Shown here: one piece after another, positions 27,711-35,548 of the stretch
Layout of the letters: each line of letters begins with the position of its first letter
How positions within the stretch are numbered: the stretch's first letter is position 1
Assembly (NCBI GenBank): GCA_027078365.1
Contig: JALWYQ010000001.1
Coordinates: 62,001 to 126,000 of the forward strand
From: Phycisphaerae bacterium
GTDB lineage: Bacteria > Planctomycetota > Phycisphaerae > Sedimentisphaerales > Sedimentisphaeraceae
Length of the DNA: 64,000 nt
Direction: 5' to 3'
Notes under the pieces: model-generated
Told to the model about the DNA's origin: nothing
Seen by the model: only the letters and a program-made list of their open reading frames with translations
Database searches by the model: none
Translations under genes and position numbers: made by a program

Positions 27711-28487
27711 ATGAGGAAACCTTTCATAGCAGCAAATTGGAAGATGAACACCAACAGCAAAAGCGCTGTTGAATTGGCAACAGGTGTTGTTAAAGCTGTT
27801 GATGGTATTGATAATGTAGATGTAGCGGCTTGCCCGCCGTTTGTTTACTTGCAGTCAGTCATCGAAGCTGTTGGTAGTGATAGCAAGCTCGCAATTGGGG
27901 CCCAAGATATTTTCTACGAAGGCAATGGGGCTTTCACCGGTGAGATTAGCGCTGAAATGCTTACAGATCTTAAGGTAAAATACGTGATAACAGGCCATTC
28001 AGAGAGAAGGCATGTTATTGGCGAAAGTGATGAACTGATAAACAAAAAGACCCATGCCGCTCTTGATGCGGGGTTATTGCCAATTTTATGTGTTGGTGAG
28101 CTTTTAGAAGAGAGAGAATCTGGTAAAACCAATGAAGTTGTTTCTGATCAGGTTAAAAAAGGTTTGGCTGGCTTTACAGCTGACCAAGCGTTGAAAATTA
28201 CCATAGCTTATGAGCCAGTTTGGGCAATTGGTACTGGTAAAACCGCTACTTCCGCTCAGGCGCAGGAAGTTCACGCTATGATTCGCGAACTTTTGGCCCA
28301 AATGTACGATGCACAAACTGCTGACCAAATGATTATTCAGTACGGTGGTTCCGCTAAACCAGAAAATACTAAAGAACTTATGAGCTGTGCAGATGTTGAT
28401 GGTTTGTTAGTTGGTGGTGCAGGGCTAAAAGCTGACAGTTTTGGAGAAATGATAAAAATTACCTCTGAGCTTTATGCAAGCCTTTAA
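27711..28487 (+). CDS. tpiA: Triosephosphate isomerase
   Basis: Glycolytic enzyme interconverting dihydroxyacetone phosphate and glyceraldehyde 3-phosphate. The full TIM barrel is visible: AANWKMN with the active-site Lys near residue 12, GHSERR with the catalytic His near 96, AYEPVWAIGTGKTA with the catalytic Glu near 168, and the phosphate loops YGGSAKPEN and GLLVGGAGL. 258 residues, normal length. GGAG lies 7 nt before the ATG, 18 nt after pheA. It joins the PPi-type phosphofructokinase at 48.6 kb in the same pathway. Confidence 0.98.
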   Translation: MRKPFIAANWKMNTNSKSAVELATGVVKAVDGIDNVDVAACPPFVYLQSVIEAVGSDSKLAIGAQDIFYEGNGAFTGEISAEMLTDLKVKYVITGHSERRHVIGESDELINKKTHAALDAGLLPILCVGELLEERESGKTNEVVSDQVKKGLAGFTADQALKITIAYEPVWAIGTGKTATSAQAQEVHAMIRELLAQMYDAQTADQMIIQYGGSAKPENTKELMSCADVDGLLVGGAGLKADSFGEMIKITSELYASL

Positions 28488-28507
28488 AGGTTGTTTTTAG
28501 TAAAAAC

Positions 28508-28532
28508 ATGCGTCACAAGATATATGACGCAT
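28508..28532 (+). promoter_or_regulatory. Intergenic hairpin between tpiA and secG
   Basis: ATGCGTCA (28508-28515) and TGACGCAT (28525-28532) form an 8-bp stem with a 9-nt loop. It is not followed by a T run, so it looks less like a terminator than an mRNA processing or stability element. Confidence 0.4.
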
Positions 28533-28557
28533 TCATAAACCCTTATGTTATAGGAAT

Positions 28558-28941
28558 ATGAGTATGAGTTTAATTTTAGCAAAAGTCCCATTTATAATGT
28601 CACTACTTGCGGTTATATGGGTTATAGTAATGGTCTTGTTATCCTTAATTATCCTTATTCAAAAGGGTAAAGGTGGTGGACTTGGCGCAGCCTTTGGTGG
28701 TGCTGGTGCTGGAAGCTTGCTCGGAACGAAAACAGGTGACTTTTTGACTTGGGTAACAATAGGATTTACAATTGTTTTCCTTGTTTTGGCAGTGATACTA
28801 GGAAAATACTACAAGCCAGAGAGCATTATCACCCCGACTAAGGAGCAAGCAGTTAAGCAACCACTAGAGCAAGCTCCTGCTGATGCTGCGCAAGAACCAA
28901 AAGATGCTCCTGTAGAGACACCAGTTACTGACAAAAAATAG
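28558..28941 (+). CDS. secG: Preprotein translocase subunit SecG
   Basis: Small inner-membrane partner of SecYE that eases protein export. Two membrane helices (about residues 13-33 and 60-82) flank the conserved loop QKGKGGGLGAAFGGAGAGSLLGTKTGDFL. A hydrophilic Pro/Ala/Gln-rich tail extends the protein to 127 residues. The ATG at 28564 may be the real start, since AGGA lies 8 nt upstream of it but only 3 nt before the first ATG. It follows tpiA in the order tpiA-secG seen in many bacteria. Confidence 0.94.
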   Translation: MSMSLILAKVPFIMSLLAVIWVIVMVLLSLIILIQKGKGGGLGAAFGGAGAGSLLGTKTGDFLTWVTIGFTIVFLVLAVILGKYYKPESIITPTKEQAVKQPLEQAPADAAQEPKDAPVETPVTDKK

Positions 28942-28953
28942 AAGGTGCCTAAC

Positions 28954-29844
28954 ATGTTAACTAGCATGACCGGCTATGGCCAAGCTTCGCTAGAAAAAGA
29001 TGGTGTAAGCTACACATTAGAATTACGGGCAGTTAATAGCAAGTATTTAAAGGTAGTCTTGCGTTTACCTGATGATCTTGGTTTCCTTGAAGATGAGATT
29101 GAAAAGCAACTTAAAAAATCGCTATCTAGAGGAACGCTAAACTATTCTCTGCGTATCAAAAATGTGGTAGCAAAACCAACTTTTGAGATTAATGCAGCCT
29201 ATCTTGATGCTTATATCAAACAAATTGATAAGATTGCAGATGGTGTTAACTCAAATATTGCCACCAATGTTAGTCTTGTGGAATTGCTTTCATTGCCTAA
29301 TGTGATACAGATTAGCGAACCTGACGAGACCGCAGCCGAAAGTATTCGTTTGGCAGTAGGAGAAATAACTCAAAAGGCTCTTGATTCTCTGATGCAGATG
29401 CGTCTCACTGAGGGACGGGCCATGGCAAAAGATTTGGAAGGTAATTGTCATCTAATGCGGGATGTCTTAGGCAATATCAAAGCTAAGGCCCCTGCCGTTG
29501 TAACTGAATACAAAGACAAACTCAAGAAACGTGTGGATGAATTACTAAAGGATGCTCAACTTGAGTTAGATGAATCGATATTAACGCGTGAAGTGGCTAT
29601 TTTTGCAGACCGTTGTGATATTTCTGAGGAGATTGCTAGATTAGATTCGCATATTGAGCAGTTCCTTGGACTTTGCCAAACTGGTGGAGTTGTGGGAAAG
29701 CGACTAGACTTTCTCTGTCAAGAAATGTTTAGAGAGACAAACACTATGGGCAGCAAGGCCTCATCATCTGAAATTGGCAAGTGTATCGTTGATTTAAAAT
29801 GCTGTATAGATAGGATTAAGGAGCAGGTTCAGAATGTCGAATAG
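28954..29844 (+). CDS. yicC: YicC family endoribonuclease
   Basis: YicC proteins are endoribonucleases linked to stationary-phase survival and RNA turnover. The N-terminus MLTSMTGYGQAS and the C-terminal EEIARLDSHIEQF followed by GKRLDFLCQEMFRETNTMGSKA are the family's two hallmark regions. 296 residues from the ATG at 28954, chosen because AAGGTG lies 6 nt upstream; a GTG three codons earlier is less well placed. It overlaps gmk by 11 nt, a pairing (yicC-gmk-rpoZ) common across many phyla. Confidence 0.93.
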   Translation: MLTSMTGYGQASLEKDGVSYTLELRAVNSKYLKVVLRLPDDLGFLEDEIEKQLKKSLSRGTLNYSLRIKNVVAKPTFEINAAYLDAYIKQIDKIADGVNSNIATNVSLVELLSLPNVIQISEPDETAAESIRLAVGEITQKALDSLMQMRLTEGRAMAKDLEGNCHLMRDVLGNIKAKAPAVVTEYKDKLKKRVDELLKDAQLELDESILTREVAIFADRCDISEEIARLDSHIEQFLGLCQTGGVVGKRLDFLCQEMFRETNTMGSKASSSEIGKCIVDLKCCIDRIKEQVQNVE

Positions 29845-30427
29845 CCACCTTATTCCCAAGAAAACGCTGAATAAGGGCAAACTTGTCATTATAAGCGGTC
29901 CAAGTGGGGTTGGAAAAGGCACTATTTGCAAGGAAGTCGTGAAGAGATGCAATGTTGTTGTTAGTGTTTCCGCGACGACTAGAAAGCCTGGAAAAAATGA
30001 GGTTAATGGTGTTGACTATTGGTTCCTTTCTAGAGAAGAATTTGAAGAAAGAATCAAAAGTGGTGATTTAATTGAGTATGCTGAAGTTTTTGGCAATTAT
30101 TACGGAACACCAAGGAAAGAGCTAGAAGAATTACTAGAGACCAATGCGACTGTCATACTTGAAATAGACGTGCAAGGTGCATTACAAGTTTTAGAGGTGT
30201 ATCCAAATGCAATAACTATTTTCATTCTGCCACCAGATATAGATGTTTTGAGGGCTAGAATGGAAAAACGAGCACGTGATGACGGTGAAGACAATGAAAA
30301 AAGACTGGAGCAAGCCTCTCGCGAGATAGCGCAGGCTTGGCAGTATTTCAAAAATATGGTTGTTAACGACGATCTTGAACAGGCAGTAAATGAGGTTGTT
30401 GATATAATTGAATCTGGAGACAAATAA
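29834..30427 (+). CDS. gmk: Guanylate kinase
   Basis: Phosphorylates GMP to GDP. The P-loop GPSGVGKGT (near residue 21) and SVSATTRKPGKNEVNGVDYWF mark the GMP-binding site, with FGNYYGTP and LEIDVQGALQV further on. 197 residues with a short N-terminal extension (SNSHLIPKKTLNKGK) before the P-loop strand. The start overlaps yicC and the last base is shared with the rpoZ start (TAATG), so the three are translationally linked. Confidence 0.97.
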   Translation: MSNSHLIPKKTLNKGKLVIISGPSGVGKGTICKEVVKRCNVVVSVSATTRKPGKNEVNGVDYWFLSREEFEERIKSGDLIEYAEVFGNYYGTPRKELEELLETNATVILEIDVQGALQVLEVYPNAITIFILPPDIDVLRARMEKRARDDGEDNEKRLEQASREIAQAWQYFKNMVVNDDLEQAVNEVVDIIESGDK

Positions 30428-30630
30428 TGATTGAAGAACTAAAGCACAGTGAAATATATGAAAAGGTTGGCGGTAAATTTAAACTTTCTGCCCTTATGCA
30501 AAAGCGTATGAAAGAGATAATGAATGGTTCTCGCCCCCTAATCGACGACACTAAAGGCTTAACTATGATGGAAATTGTTGTCCAAGAGATTCTTCAAGAT
30601 AAAATCACTTTTGAGCTTGGAGATGAATAA
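30427..30630 (+). CDS. rpoZ: RNA polymerase omega subunit
   Basis: Small subunit that helps fold the beta-prime subunit and takes part in ppGpp binding in some bacteria. At 67 residues it keeps the family pattern KFKLSALMQKRMKEIMNGSRPL followed by MMEIVVQEILQDKI, with the usual Lys-X-X-Ala-X-Glu motif altered to TMMEIVVQEI. It starts in the gmk stop (TAATG), as in many genomes where gmk and rpoZ are paired, which supports the call for so short a gene. Confidence 0.88.
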   Translation: MIEELKHSEIYEKVGGKFKLSALMQKRMKEIMNGSRPLIDDTKGLTMMEIVVQEILQDKITFELGDE

Positions 30631-30638
30631 GCTTTAGT

Positions 30639-31205
30639 ATGAGTGATTTACTACACACTTTAGAAGCTAAGCGAGTGACGTTAGGGGTTAGCGGTGGCAT
30701 AGCGGCCTATAAGTCGTTGGACCTAGCTAGTAAACTCGTAAAGGCAGGTTGTGAAGTTACTGTTGTTATGACGGAGAATGCGACCAAGCTGATTTCTGCT
30801 AAAAGTTTTGAAGCCATTACGTCGAAATCCGTTTTGACTAGTATGTGGAACACCTCTAGAGAGTTTAAAATTCCGCATATTGATGTGCGCAATGATACTG
30901 ATGTGATTGTAGTTGCGCCTGCAACGGCTAATATTATTGGAAAATTTGCTTCCGGGATATGTGACGACCTTCTTAGTACAACATTGTGTAGTTGCTGGGC
31001 TAAACCAATACTTATAGCGCCTGCTATGAATACCCAGATGTGGACTAACCCCCTCTTGCAGCGCAACATAAGATTAATAAAAGACCTTGGCGTGGCAATT
31101 ACGGGTCCACAACAAGGTTCTCTTGCCTGTGGTGAAGATGGTATTGGCCGTATGAGTGAGCCAGAAACGATAGTTAATGATCTTTGCCAACTCCTTGCTA
31201 AATAA
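30639..31205 (+). CDS. coaC: Phosphopantothenoylcysteine decarboxylase (CoaC half of CoaBC)
   Basis: FMN enzyme that decarboxylates 4'-phospho-N-pantothenoylcysteine on the way to coenzyme A. VSGGIAAYKS binds FMN, KIPHIDV holds the catalytic His, PAMNTQMWTNP is the substrate-recognition motif, and ACGEDGIGRM is the flap with its Cys. 188 residues end at a TAA that lies in the same frame as coaB, with only three codons between. The gene is therefore the front half of an otherwise fused CoaBC. Weak ribosome site; it follows rpoZ by 8 nt. Confidence 0.92.
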   Translation: MSDLLHTLEAKRVTLGVSGGIAAYKSLDLASKLVKAGCEVTVVMTENATKLISAKSFEAITSKSVLTSMWNTSREFKIPHIDVRNDTDVIVVAPATANIIGKFASGICDDLLSTTLCSCWAKPILIAPAMNTQMWTNPLLQRNIRLIKDLGVAITGPQQGSLACGEDGIGRMSEPETIVNDLCQLLAK

Positions 31206-31214
31206 GAGTTTAGA

Positions 31215-31841
31215 GTGAAAATTGTAATAACTGCTGGTGGAACACGCGAATATATTGATCCCGTTAGATACATAACCAATGCCAGTACGGGTAAGATGGG
31301 CTATGCCCTTGCTAAAGCAGCGGTTGAAGCCAAGATGCAAGTTACTTTAATTTCAGCACCAACATCTATAGAAAAGCCAAATGTTGATAAATTCATCCCT
31401 GTTGAGACAAGCGAACAAATGTATCATGCGGTTAGAGAGACCCTAGCCGATTGTGATTGCCTTATCATGGCAGCTGCTGTATCGGATTATACCCCAGCTA
31501 AACGCAGCGATACGAAACTTAAAAAAAAGCAACAAAAATTCATTCTTGAGCTAAAGCCAACCATTGATATTCTATCATGGGTAGGCAAGAATAAAACCAA
31601 ACAATACATAGTCGGTTTTGCGCTAGAAGATAAAAATTTACTAATCAATGCACAAGAAAAGCTCATGAATAAAAATTTAGATATGATAGTTGCAAATAGC
31701 CCAGAAGCAATCGCTGCAGATTATTCAAGTATTCACATAAAAACACGCCAGCATGATTGGAAGCGATACGACAGTATTTCCAAGCAAGAATCTGCTAATA
31801 TTATCATTTCTCTACTGCAAAGTAACATAAAACATGCCTAA
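31215..31841 (+). CDS. coaB: Phosphopantothenate-cysteine ligase (CoaB half of CoaBC)
   Basis: Joins phosphopantothenate and cysteine using CTP. The N-terminus KIVITAGGTREYIDPVRYI followed by NASTGKMGYALA is the diagnostic CoaB start. MAAAVSDYTPA and the Lys-rich KLKKKQQKFILELKPT region match the CTP/active site, and VGFALE closes the core. 208 residues. The GTG start has only GAG 6 nt upstream, so its own translation signal is weak. The frame is continuous with coaC apart from one TAA, which suggests recent splitting, re-initiation or readthrough. Confidence 0.92.
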   Translation: MKIVITAGGTREYIDPVRYITNASTGKMGYALAKAAVEAKMQVTLISAPTSIEKPNVDKFIPVETSEQMYHAVRETLADCDCLIMAAAVSDYTPAKRSDTKLKKKQQKFILELKPTIDILSWVGKNKTKQYIVGFALEDKNLLINAQEKLMNKNLDMIVANSPEAIAADYSSIHIKTRQHDWKRYDSISKQESANIIISLLQSNIKHA

Positions 31842-31927
31842 CCTATTTTTGTAGTACATATATTTGCAAGATTGTATTAGTAAATTAAGTAGCCTCTCTT
31901 ATATGTCGATGCATAGCCCGGAACGAG

Positions 31928-31956
31928 GACTTATTAACGCATAAGTCGTTTTATTT
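31928..31956 (+). terminator. Possible terminator of the pheA-coaB run
   Basis: GACTTAT (31928-31934), a 6-nt loop and ATAAGTC (31941-31947) form a stem followed by GTTTTATTT. It is a modest stem about 85 nt after coaB. The 148-nt gap to the PilZ gene holds nothing else I can support. Confidence 0.4.
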
Positions 31957-31989
31957 CAATAGGCACGAAAGATATATTGAGGGCTAAAC

Positions 31990-32766
31990 ATGAATAAATC
32001 AGATATTGTCAAAGATGCAGAGATTGTAAAGGTGTTTTCAAGGGCAATTGGCGCGCAGACCCAAGGCATATTGAGCCATATGTCTCGTGGCAAGTGGCAT
32101 ATGTCAAAGGTGCTCTTGACCTACGCTAGTGATTCAGCTGTACATGTTGATATCTTACATAAAGAAAAGCCCCTACCTTTAAATATCAAATTAAATCAGC
32201 CAGTGGGTTTGACTTTTAAGCAAGACTACAGTAAATTCATCTGTGAAACTACCGTAATAGGTTTTGAGCAGTCCACCAATCCAAATTGTGGTGGTAGATT
32301 GGTTCTAGATTTGCCTGCAAAACTTGAAAAGATGCAAAAACGTAGTTTCTACCGTGTTAGAATACCGGAAGATATGACAGTTAAGACAACTTTCTGGCAT
32401 AGGGGTTTTAAAGATAGTCTGGTTGCCCCGAGCGATCAAGCCTGGGAAGGCCACCTACTAGATCTCTCTGCTGGCGGCCTTCAGATAGGCGTTAGTTGTG
32501 AGAAAAAGCCCAACTTTAAGCTTGGCCAACTTATAGGGGTACAATTTAGGGCCCTACCTCAAAGAAAATTGCTGATTTTAGAAGGTCAAGTGAGGCATGT
32601 TGCAAAAACAGCTGATGGTAGCAATCTCTGTCTAGGAGTGCAGATTGTGGGGTTAGAAACAAGTCAAGAAGGTAGAGAAAAGCTCAGAGAGATCGTTGAG
32701 ATTGTTGACGAGTTTCAAAAGATACTCAAGAAGAAAGAAACTAGCCTTGAAAAGGTTATGAGCTAA
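31990..32766 (+). CDS. PilZ-domain protein, probable c-di-GMP receptor (YcgR-like)
   Basis: Two-part protein: an N-terminal beta domain of the YcgR_2 kind (about residues 10-108) and a PilZ domain (about 115-235). The c-di-GMP-binding residues are all present: the RxxxR motif RSFYR at 118-122 and DLSAGG (DxSxxG) at 158-163. Such proteins change motility, pili or polysaccharide output when they bind c-di-GMP. 258 residues, no membrane segment. GAGGG lies 6 nt before the ATG. It stands alone between two terminators, so its target is not shown by context. Confidence 0.87.
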   Translation: MNKSDIVKDAEIVKVFSRAIGAQTQGILSHMSRGKWHMSKVLLTYASDSAVHVDILHKEKPLPLNIKLNQPVGLTFKQDYSKFICETTVIGFEQSTNPNCGGRLVLDLPAKLEKMQKRSFYRVRIPEDMTVKTTFWHRGFKDSLVAPSDQAWEGHLLDLSAGGLQIGVSCEKKPNFKLGQLIGVQFRALPQRKLLILEGQVRHVAKTADGSNLCLGVQIVGLETSQEGREKLREIVEIVDEFQKILKKKETSLEKVMS

Positions 32767-32774
32767 TTATCACC

Positions 32775-32807
32775 AAAGGACTAACGGTTGTTAGTCCTTT
32801 TTTATTT
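32775..32807 (+). terminator. Rho-independent terminator after the PilZ gene
   Basis: AAAGGACTAAC (32775-32785) and GTTAGTCCTTT (32790-32800) form an 11-bp stem with a GGTT loop and a T-rich tail. The 3' arm contains the stop codon of the convergent gene at 32791, so its mRNA 3' end shares the structure. Confidence 0.85.
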
Positions 32808-33183
32808 CACTTAACTTCTTTAAAGAGCGACGTTTACGTCTGTTTTTTTGCTTCTGTTTCTTTGCAATTGTCTTTGCGTAGATACTGTTTTTGTCGTTGT
32901 TTTGAGCTTCAACTAATTCACACAGCTGCTTGCGTGCGTAGTACCGGTTGAGTCCTTGGCTCCTAGTTTTTTGGCACTTTACCTGTATGCCGCTAATTTT
33001 GTGTTTAATGCAGACAGATGTTGCTGACTTGTTGACCTTCTGTCCTCCAGGACCACCTGAGTGGACAAAGGATTCCTCAAGATCTTCCTCGAAAATACCA
33101 TTGCGCAACATTCTTTCATAGAGCTGGTCGCACTTTATTTGCGTAACCGTCAGCTTAATCCTCTTTTGATGGGCACTACTCAT
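32791..33183 (-). CDS. Release-factor-like GGQ protein (ribosome rescue type)
   Basis: A class I release-factor domain without codon-recognition domains. HSGGPGGQKVNKS places the peptidyl-tRNA-hydrolysing GGQ at residues 46-48, and a very basic C-terminal tail (KQKQKNRRKRRSLKKL) follows, as in ArfB/YaeJ and mitochondrial C12orf65, where the tail enters the empty mRNA channel of stalled ribosomes. 130 residues. It is most like the small 'peptide chain release factor-like' group; the exact subfamily is open. It lies 7 nt after parB on the same strand. Confidence 0.82.
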   Translation of the reverse strand: MSSAHQKRIKLTVTQIKCDQLYERMLRNGIFEEDLEESFVHSGGPGGQKVNKSATSVCIKHKISGIQVKCQKTRSQGLNRYYARKQLCELVEAQNNDKNSIYAKTIAKKQKQKNRRKRRSLKKLSEIKKD

Positions 33184-33190
33184 AAGTTCT

Positions 33191-34093
33191 TTAATTACAG
33201 TCCTTTATAGAGACTCCCATTCTTTCTGTTAATCTGTCAAATTCATCTAATGAGAAGAATTCCACAATAATTTTCCCTTTTTTACCGCCCTTTTGGGTTT
33301 TAATGTGTACTTTTGTTCCCAACTCATCTCGCAATTTAGATTCTAAATCGAGAATATGTGGCTCCTTCTCGAGTTTTGGTTCGCTGATAAGTGTATTTCC
33401 AGCTATCGCCTTTTTGGCGAGCCTTTCAACTTCTCGCACACTAAGTCGACCCGCTAAAGCCATGTTTGCTAATTTCTTACGAAGTTCGTCGTTTTGGACC
33501 GATAAAATCGCCCTTGCGTGCCCCATGGCCAACTCGCCATTTATCAGCATCGCTTGTATTTCGCTAGGTAACTCGAGCAATCTAATAAAGTTTGCAATGA
33601 CAGATCTGCTATCACCTAGTTTTTCAGCTGCTTGAGATTGTGTTAGGTTAAATTGTTCAATGTACTCTTTGTATGCAACTGCCCTTTCGATAGGATTAAG
33701 GTCGCTCCTGTGAATGTTTTCGACGAGAGCAATTTCCCTCATCTCTGATTCGTCTGCATCCCTAACAAGTGCAGGAATAGTCTCTAATTCAGCGATTTTT
33801 GATGCTCGCCACCGTCTCTCCCCCGCAATCAGCTGGTATCCGTCAGTAGACTTTCGGACAATAATAGGTTGGAGGACGCCGTTTGCTTTTATGGATTCGA
33901 TCAGGTTTCTCAGATCAGATTCATCCCACTTCTTTCTTGGCTGATAAGGGTTTGGTGATATATCAGTTAACGGTATGTTCTGTAGTGATGTATTGTTTGT
34001 GTTGTTTTCTGTATCACTTAATGTTGTTGTGTTAACCGACCCAAGTAGAGCATTGAGTCCTTTGCCTAAATGTTTTTGTTTTTTCTTTGCCAT
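33191..34093 (-). CDS. parB: Chromosome partitioning protein ParB
   Basis: CTP-dependent clamp that loads at parS and spreads to organise the origin region. MAKKKQKHLGKGLNALLG is the usual start, LTDISPNPYQPRKKW opens the N-domain, and AGERRWRASKIA carries the GERR box for CTP. The helix-turn-helix LTQSQAAEKLGDSRSVIAN reads parS. 300 residues from the ATG at 34093, preferred because GGAG lies 7 nt upstream. Two perfect parS sites stand 60-110 nt upstream. No parA is next to it, unlike the usual parAB pair. Confidence 0.96.
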   Translation of the reverse strand: MAKKKQKHLGKGLNALLGSVNTTTLSDTENNTNNTSLQNIPLTDISPNPYQPRKKWDESDLRNLIESIKANGVLQPIIVRKSTDGYQLIAGERRWRASKIAELETIPALVRDADESEMREIALVENIHRSDLNPIERAVAYKEYIEQFNLTQSQAAEKLGDSRSVIANFIRLLELPSEIQAMLINGELAMGHARAILSVQNDELRKKLANMALAGRLSVREVERLAKKAIAGNTLISEPKLEKEPHILDLESKLRDELGTKVHIKTQKGGKKGKIIVEFFSLDEFDRLTERMGVSIKDCN

Positions 34094-34153
34094 TTGTTTC
34101 TCCATCTAATTTAGCTGAATTTTAAAGGATTTTATGTGTAACATCCAGCTTTT

Positions 34154-34169
34154 TGTTTCACGTGAAACA
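34154..34169. promoter_or_regulatory. parS site 1
   Basis: TGTTTCACGTGAAACA is a perfect 16-bp palindrome identical to the bacterial parS consensus. It lies 60 nt upstream of the parB start, 30 nt from the second copy. Confidence 0.95.
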
Positions 34170-34183
34170 AAAAAAGGCAAAGA

Positions 34184-34199
34184 TGTTTCACGTGAAACA
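34184..34199. promoter_or_regulatory. parS site 2
   Basis: A second exact TGTTTCACGTGAAACA, 30 bp centre-to-centre from site 1 and 21 nt before the -35 box of the divergent promoter. Its place invites ParB control of both flanking genes. Confidence 0.95.
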
Positions 34200-34219
34200 T
34201 CTCAATATATCTATCTTGA

Positions 34220-34248
34220 TTGACTTGGGTGTTGTCAGTCGCTATAGT
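34220..34248 (+). promoter_or_regulatory. Sigma-70-like promoter of the RlmL-like gene
   Basis: TTGACT (34220-34225) and TATAGT (34243-34248) are separated by 17 nt, about 31 nt before the start codon. The -35 box begins 21 nt after parS site 2. Confidence 0.65.
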
Positions 34249-34279
34249 AGCCATTTTGATAATTAAAAGAAACGAGTAG

Positions 34280-35467
34280 ATGATGAATCTTACAGATAGA
34301 AGCAAGATATTAATAACTTGTGCAAAGGGGCTTGGAGACTGGGTTGCCAACGAGCTCGAGGATTTAGGTTATGAGGTTTTAATAAAACGTAGCAACGGAG
34401 TGGAAATTGAAGGAGACTGGCTAGATGTAATGAGGCTTAATTTAGAGTTGAGGACAGCATTGGCTGTTTTGTATCTATTTCATGAGTTTAATGCCAGTCG
34501 TCCAAAAGACTACTACAAGACCGTCAATTCACTACCTTGGGAGGAATTAATATCGCCTTCAGAGTATATCTCTATTGTTAGCAGGGCAGATACTCCTACA
34601 ATCAATAATACTATGTATGTAGGGCAACTCACTAAAGATGCAATAGTGGATCGAATTGTCGATAAAACGGGATCACGGCCTAATTCTGGTCCCAAACGTG
34701 ACAATATAGTTATAAATGTTTTTTGGATGGGGCAACGTTGTTGGCTGTACCTGAATACGTCCGGTAATAAGTTGGCTGATAGAGGATATCGTAAGATGCC
34801 ATTTAAGGCACCACTGCAGGAAACTCTTGCAGCGGCCATACTTATAGCTTCTGGTTATGATGGCTCACAGCCATTAGTTTTGCCTATGTGTGGCAGTGGT
34901 ACATTGGCCATCGAGGCAGCTCTTATTGCCTTAAAAAGGCGAGTAGGTTTATTGAGAAACAACTTTTCGTTCATGCATCTTTTGAATTACGATAAAGAAA
35001 CGTGGAAAGATATAAGACTTGAGGCCCTAAAGAAGGGGGCAAAAAAATTAGTAGCCCCAATAATTGCCACGGATATAGATGAAGGGGCGATTGAAGCTTC
35101 TGTAAACAATGCCACAACTGCAGGAGTTGCACATTTAATAGATTTCTCTGTGTGCGATTTTGCAAAAACTTCAATTCCTAAGGTTAACAATGGTATTATC
35201 TTAATGAACCCAGAGTATGGTGAGAGATTGGGGGATGTGAAAGAACTCGAGAAAACCTATAGGAGAATAGGTGATTTTTTCAAGAATAGTTGTAGGGGGT
35301 ATAGTGGGTATGTTTTCACTGGAAATCTTAAGTTGGCTAAACACATAGGGTTACGTACGTCAAAGCGTTTTATTTTCCAAAATGCAAAGATTGAATGTAG
35401 ATTGTTGAAATATGAGATTTACGAAGGTAGCCGCAAGTCTAAGTACCAAGTTGATGGTGATGCGTAA
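34280..35467 (+). CDS. THUMP-domain RNA methyltransferase (RlmL N-terminal half type)
   Basis: Predicted 23S rRNA guanine-N2 methyltransferase. A ferredoxin-like/THUMP region fills residues 5-165 (ILITCAKGLGDWVANEL, then RDNIVINVFWMGQRCWLYL), followed by a Rossmann methyltransferase: DRGYRKMPFKAPLQETLAA, LPMCGSGTLAIEAAL and the catalytic NPEYGERLG, where many relatives have NPPYG. 395 residues, like stand-alone m2G2445 enzymes rather than the double RlmKL. Exact target nucleotide is inferred from family. Two consecutive ATGs open the frame; the first is taken. No partner genes adjoin it. Confidence 0.88.
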   Translation: MMNLTDRSKILITCAKGLGDWVANELEDLGYEVLIKRSNGVEIEGDWLDVMRLNLELRTALAVLYLFHEFNASRPKDYYKTVNSLPWEELISPSEYISIVSRADTPTINNTMYVGQLTKDAIVDRIVDKTGSRPNSGPKRDNIVINVFWMGQRCWLYLNTSGNKLADRGYRKMPFKAPLQETLAAAILIASGYDGSQPLVLPMCGSGTLAIEAALIALKRRVGLLRNNFSFMHLLNYDKETWKDIRLEALKKGAKKLVAPIIATDIDEGAIEASVNNATTAGVAHLIDFSVCDFAKTSIPKVNNGIILMNPEYGERLGDVKELEKTYRRIGDFFKNSCRGYSGYVFTGNLKLAKHIGLRTSKRFIFQNAKIECRLLKYEIYEGSRKSKYQVDGDA

Positions 35468-35513
35468 ATTTTCTATTTCATTGGAGAATCCCCTTGAAAA
35501 GCGTAATCTTAGT

Positions 35514-35542
35514 TTGAAATAATTTAGATTCGCTGTTATATT
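35514..35542 (+). promoter_or_regulatory. Sigma-70-like promoter directly before the 35549 gene
   Basis: TTGAAA (35514-35519) and TATATT (35537-35542) stand 17 nt apart. The -10 box ends only 6 nt before the start codon, so transcription would begin at or next to the ATG. Confidence 0.6.
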
Positions 35543-35548
35543 CACGGC

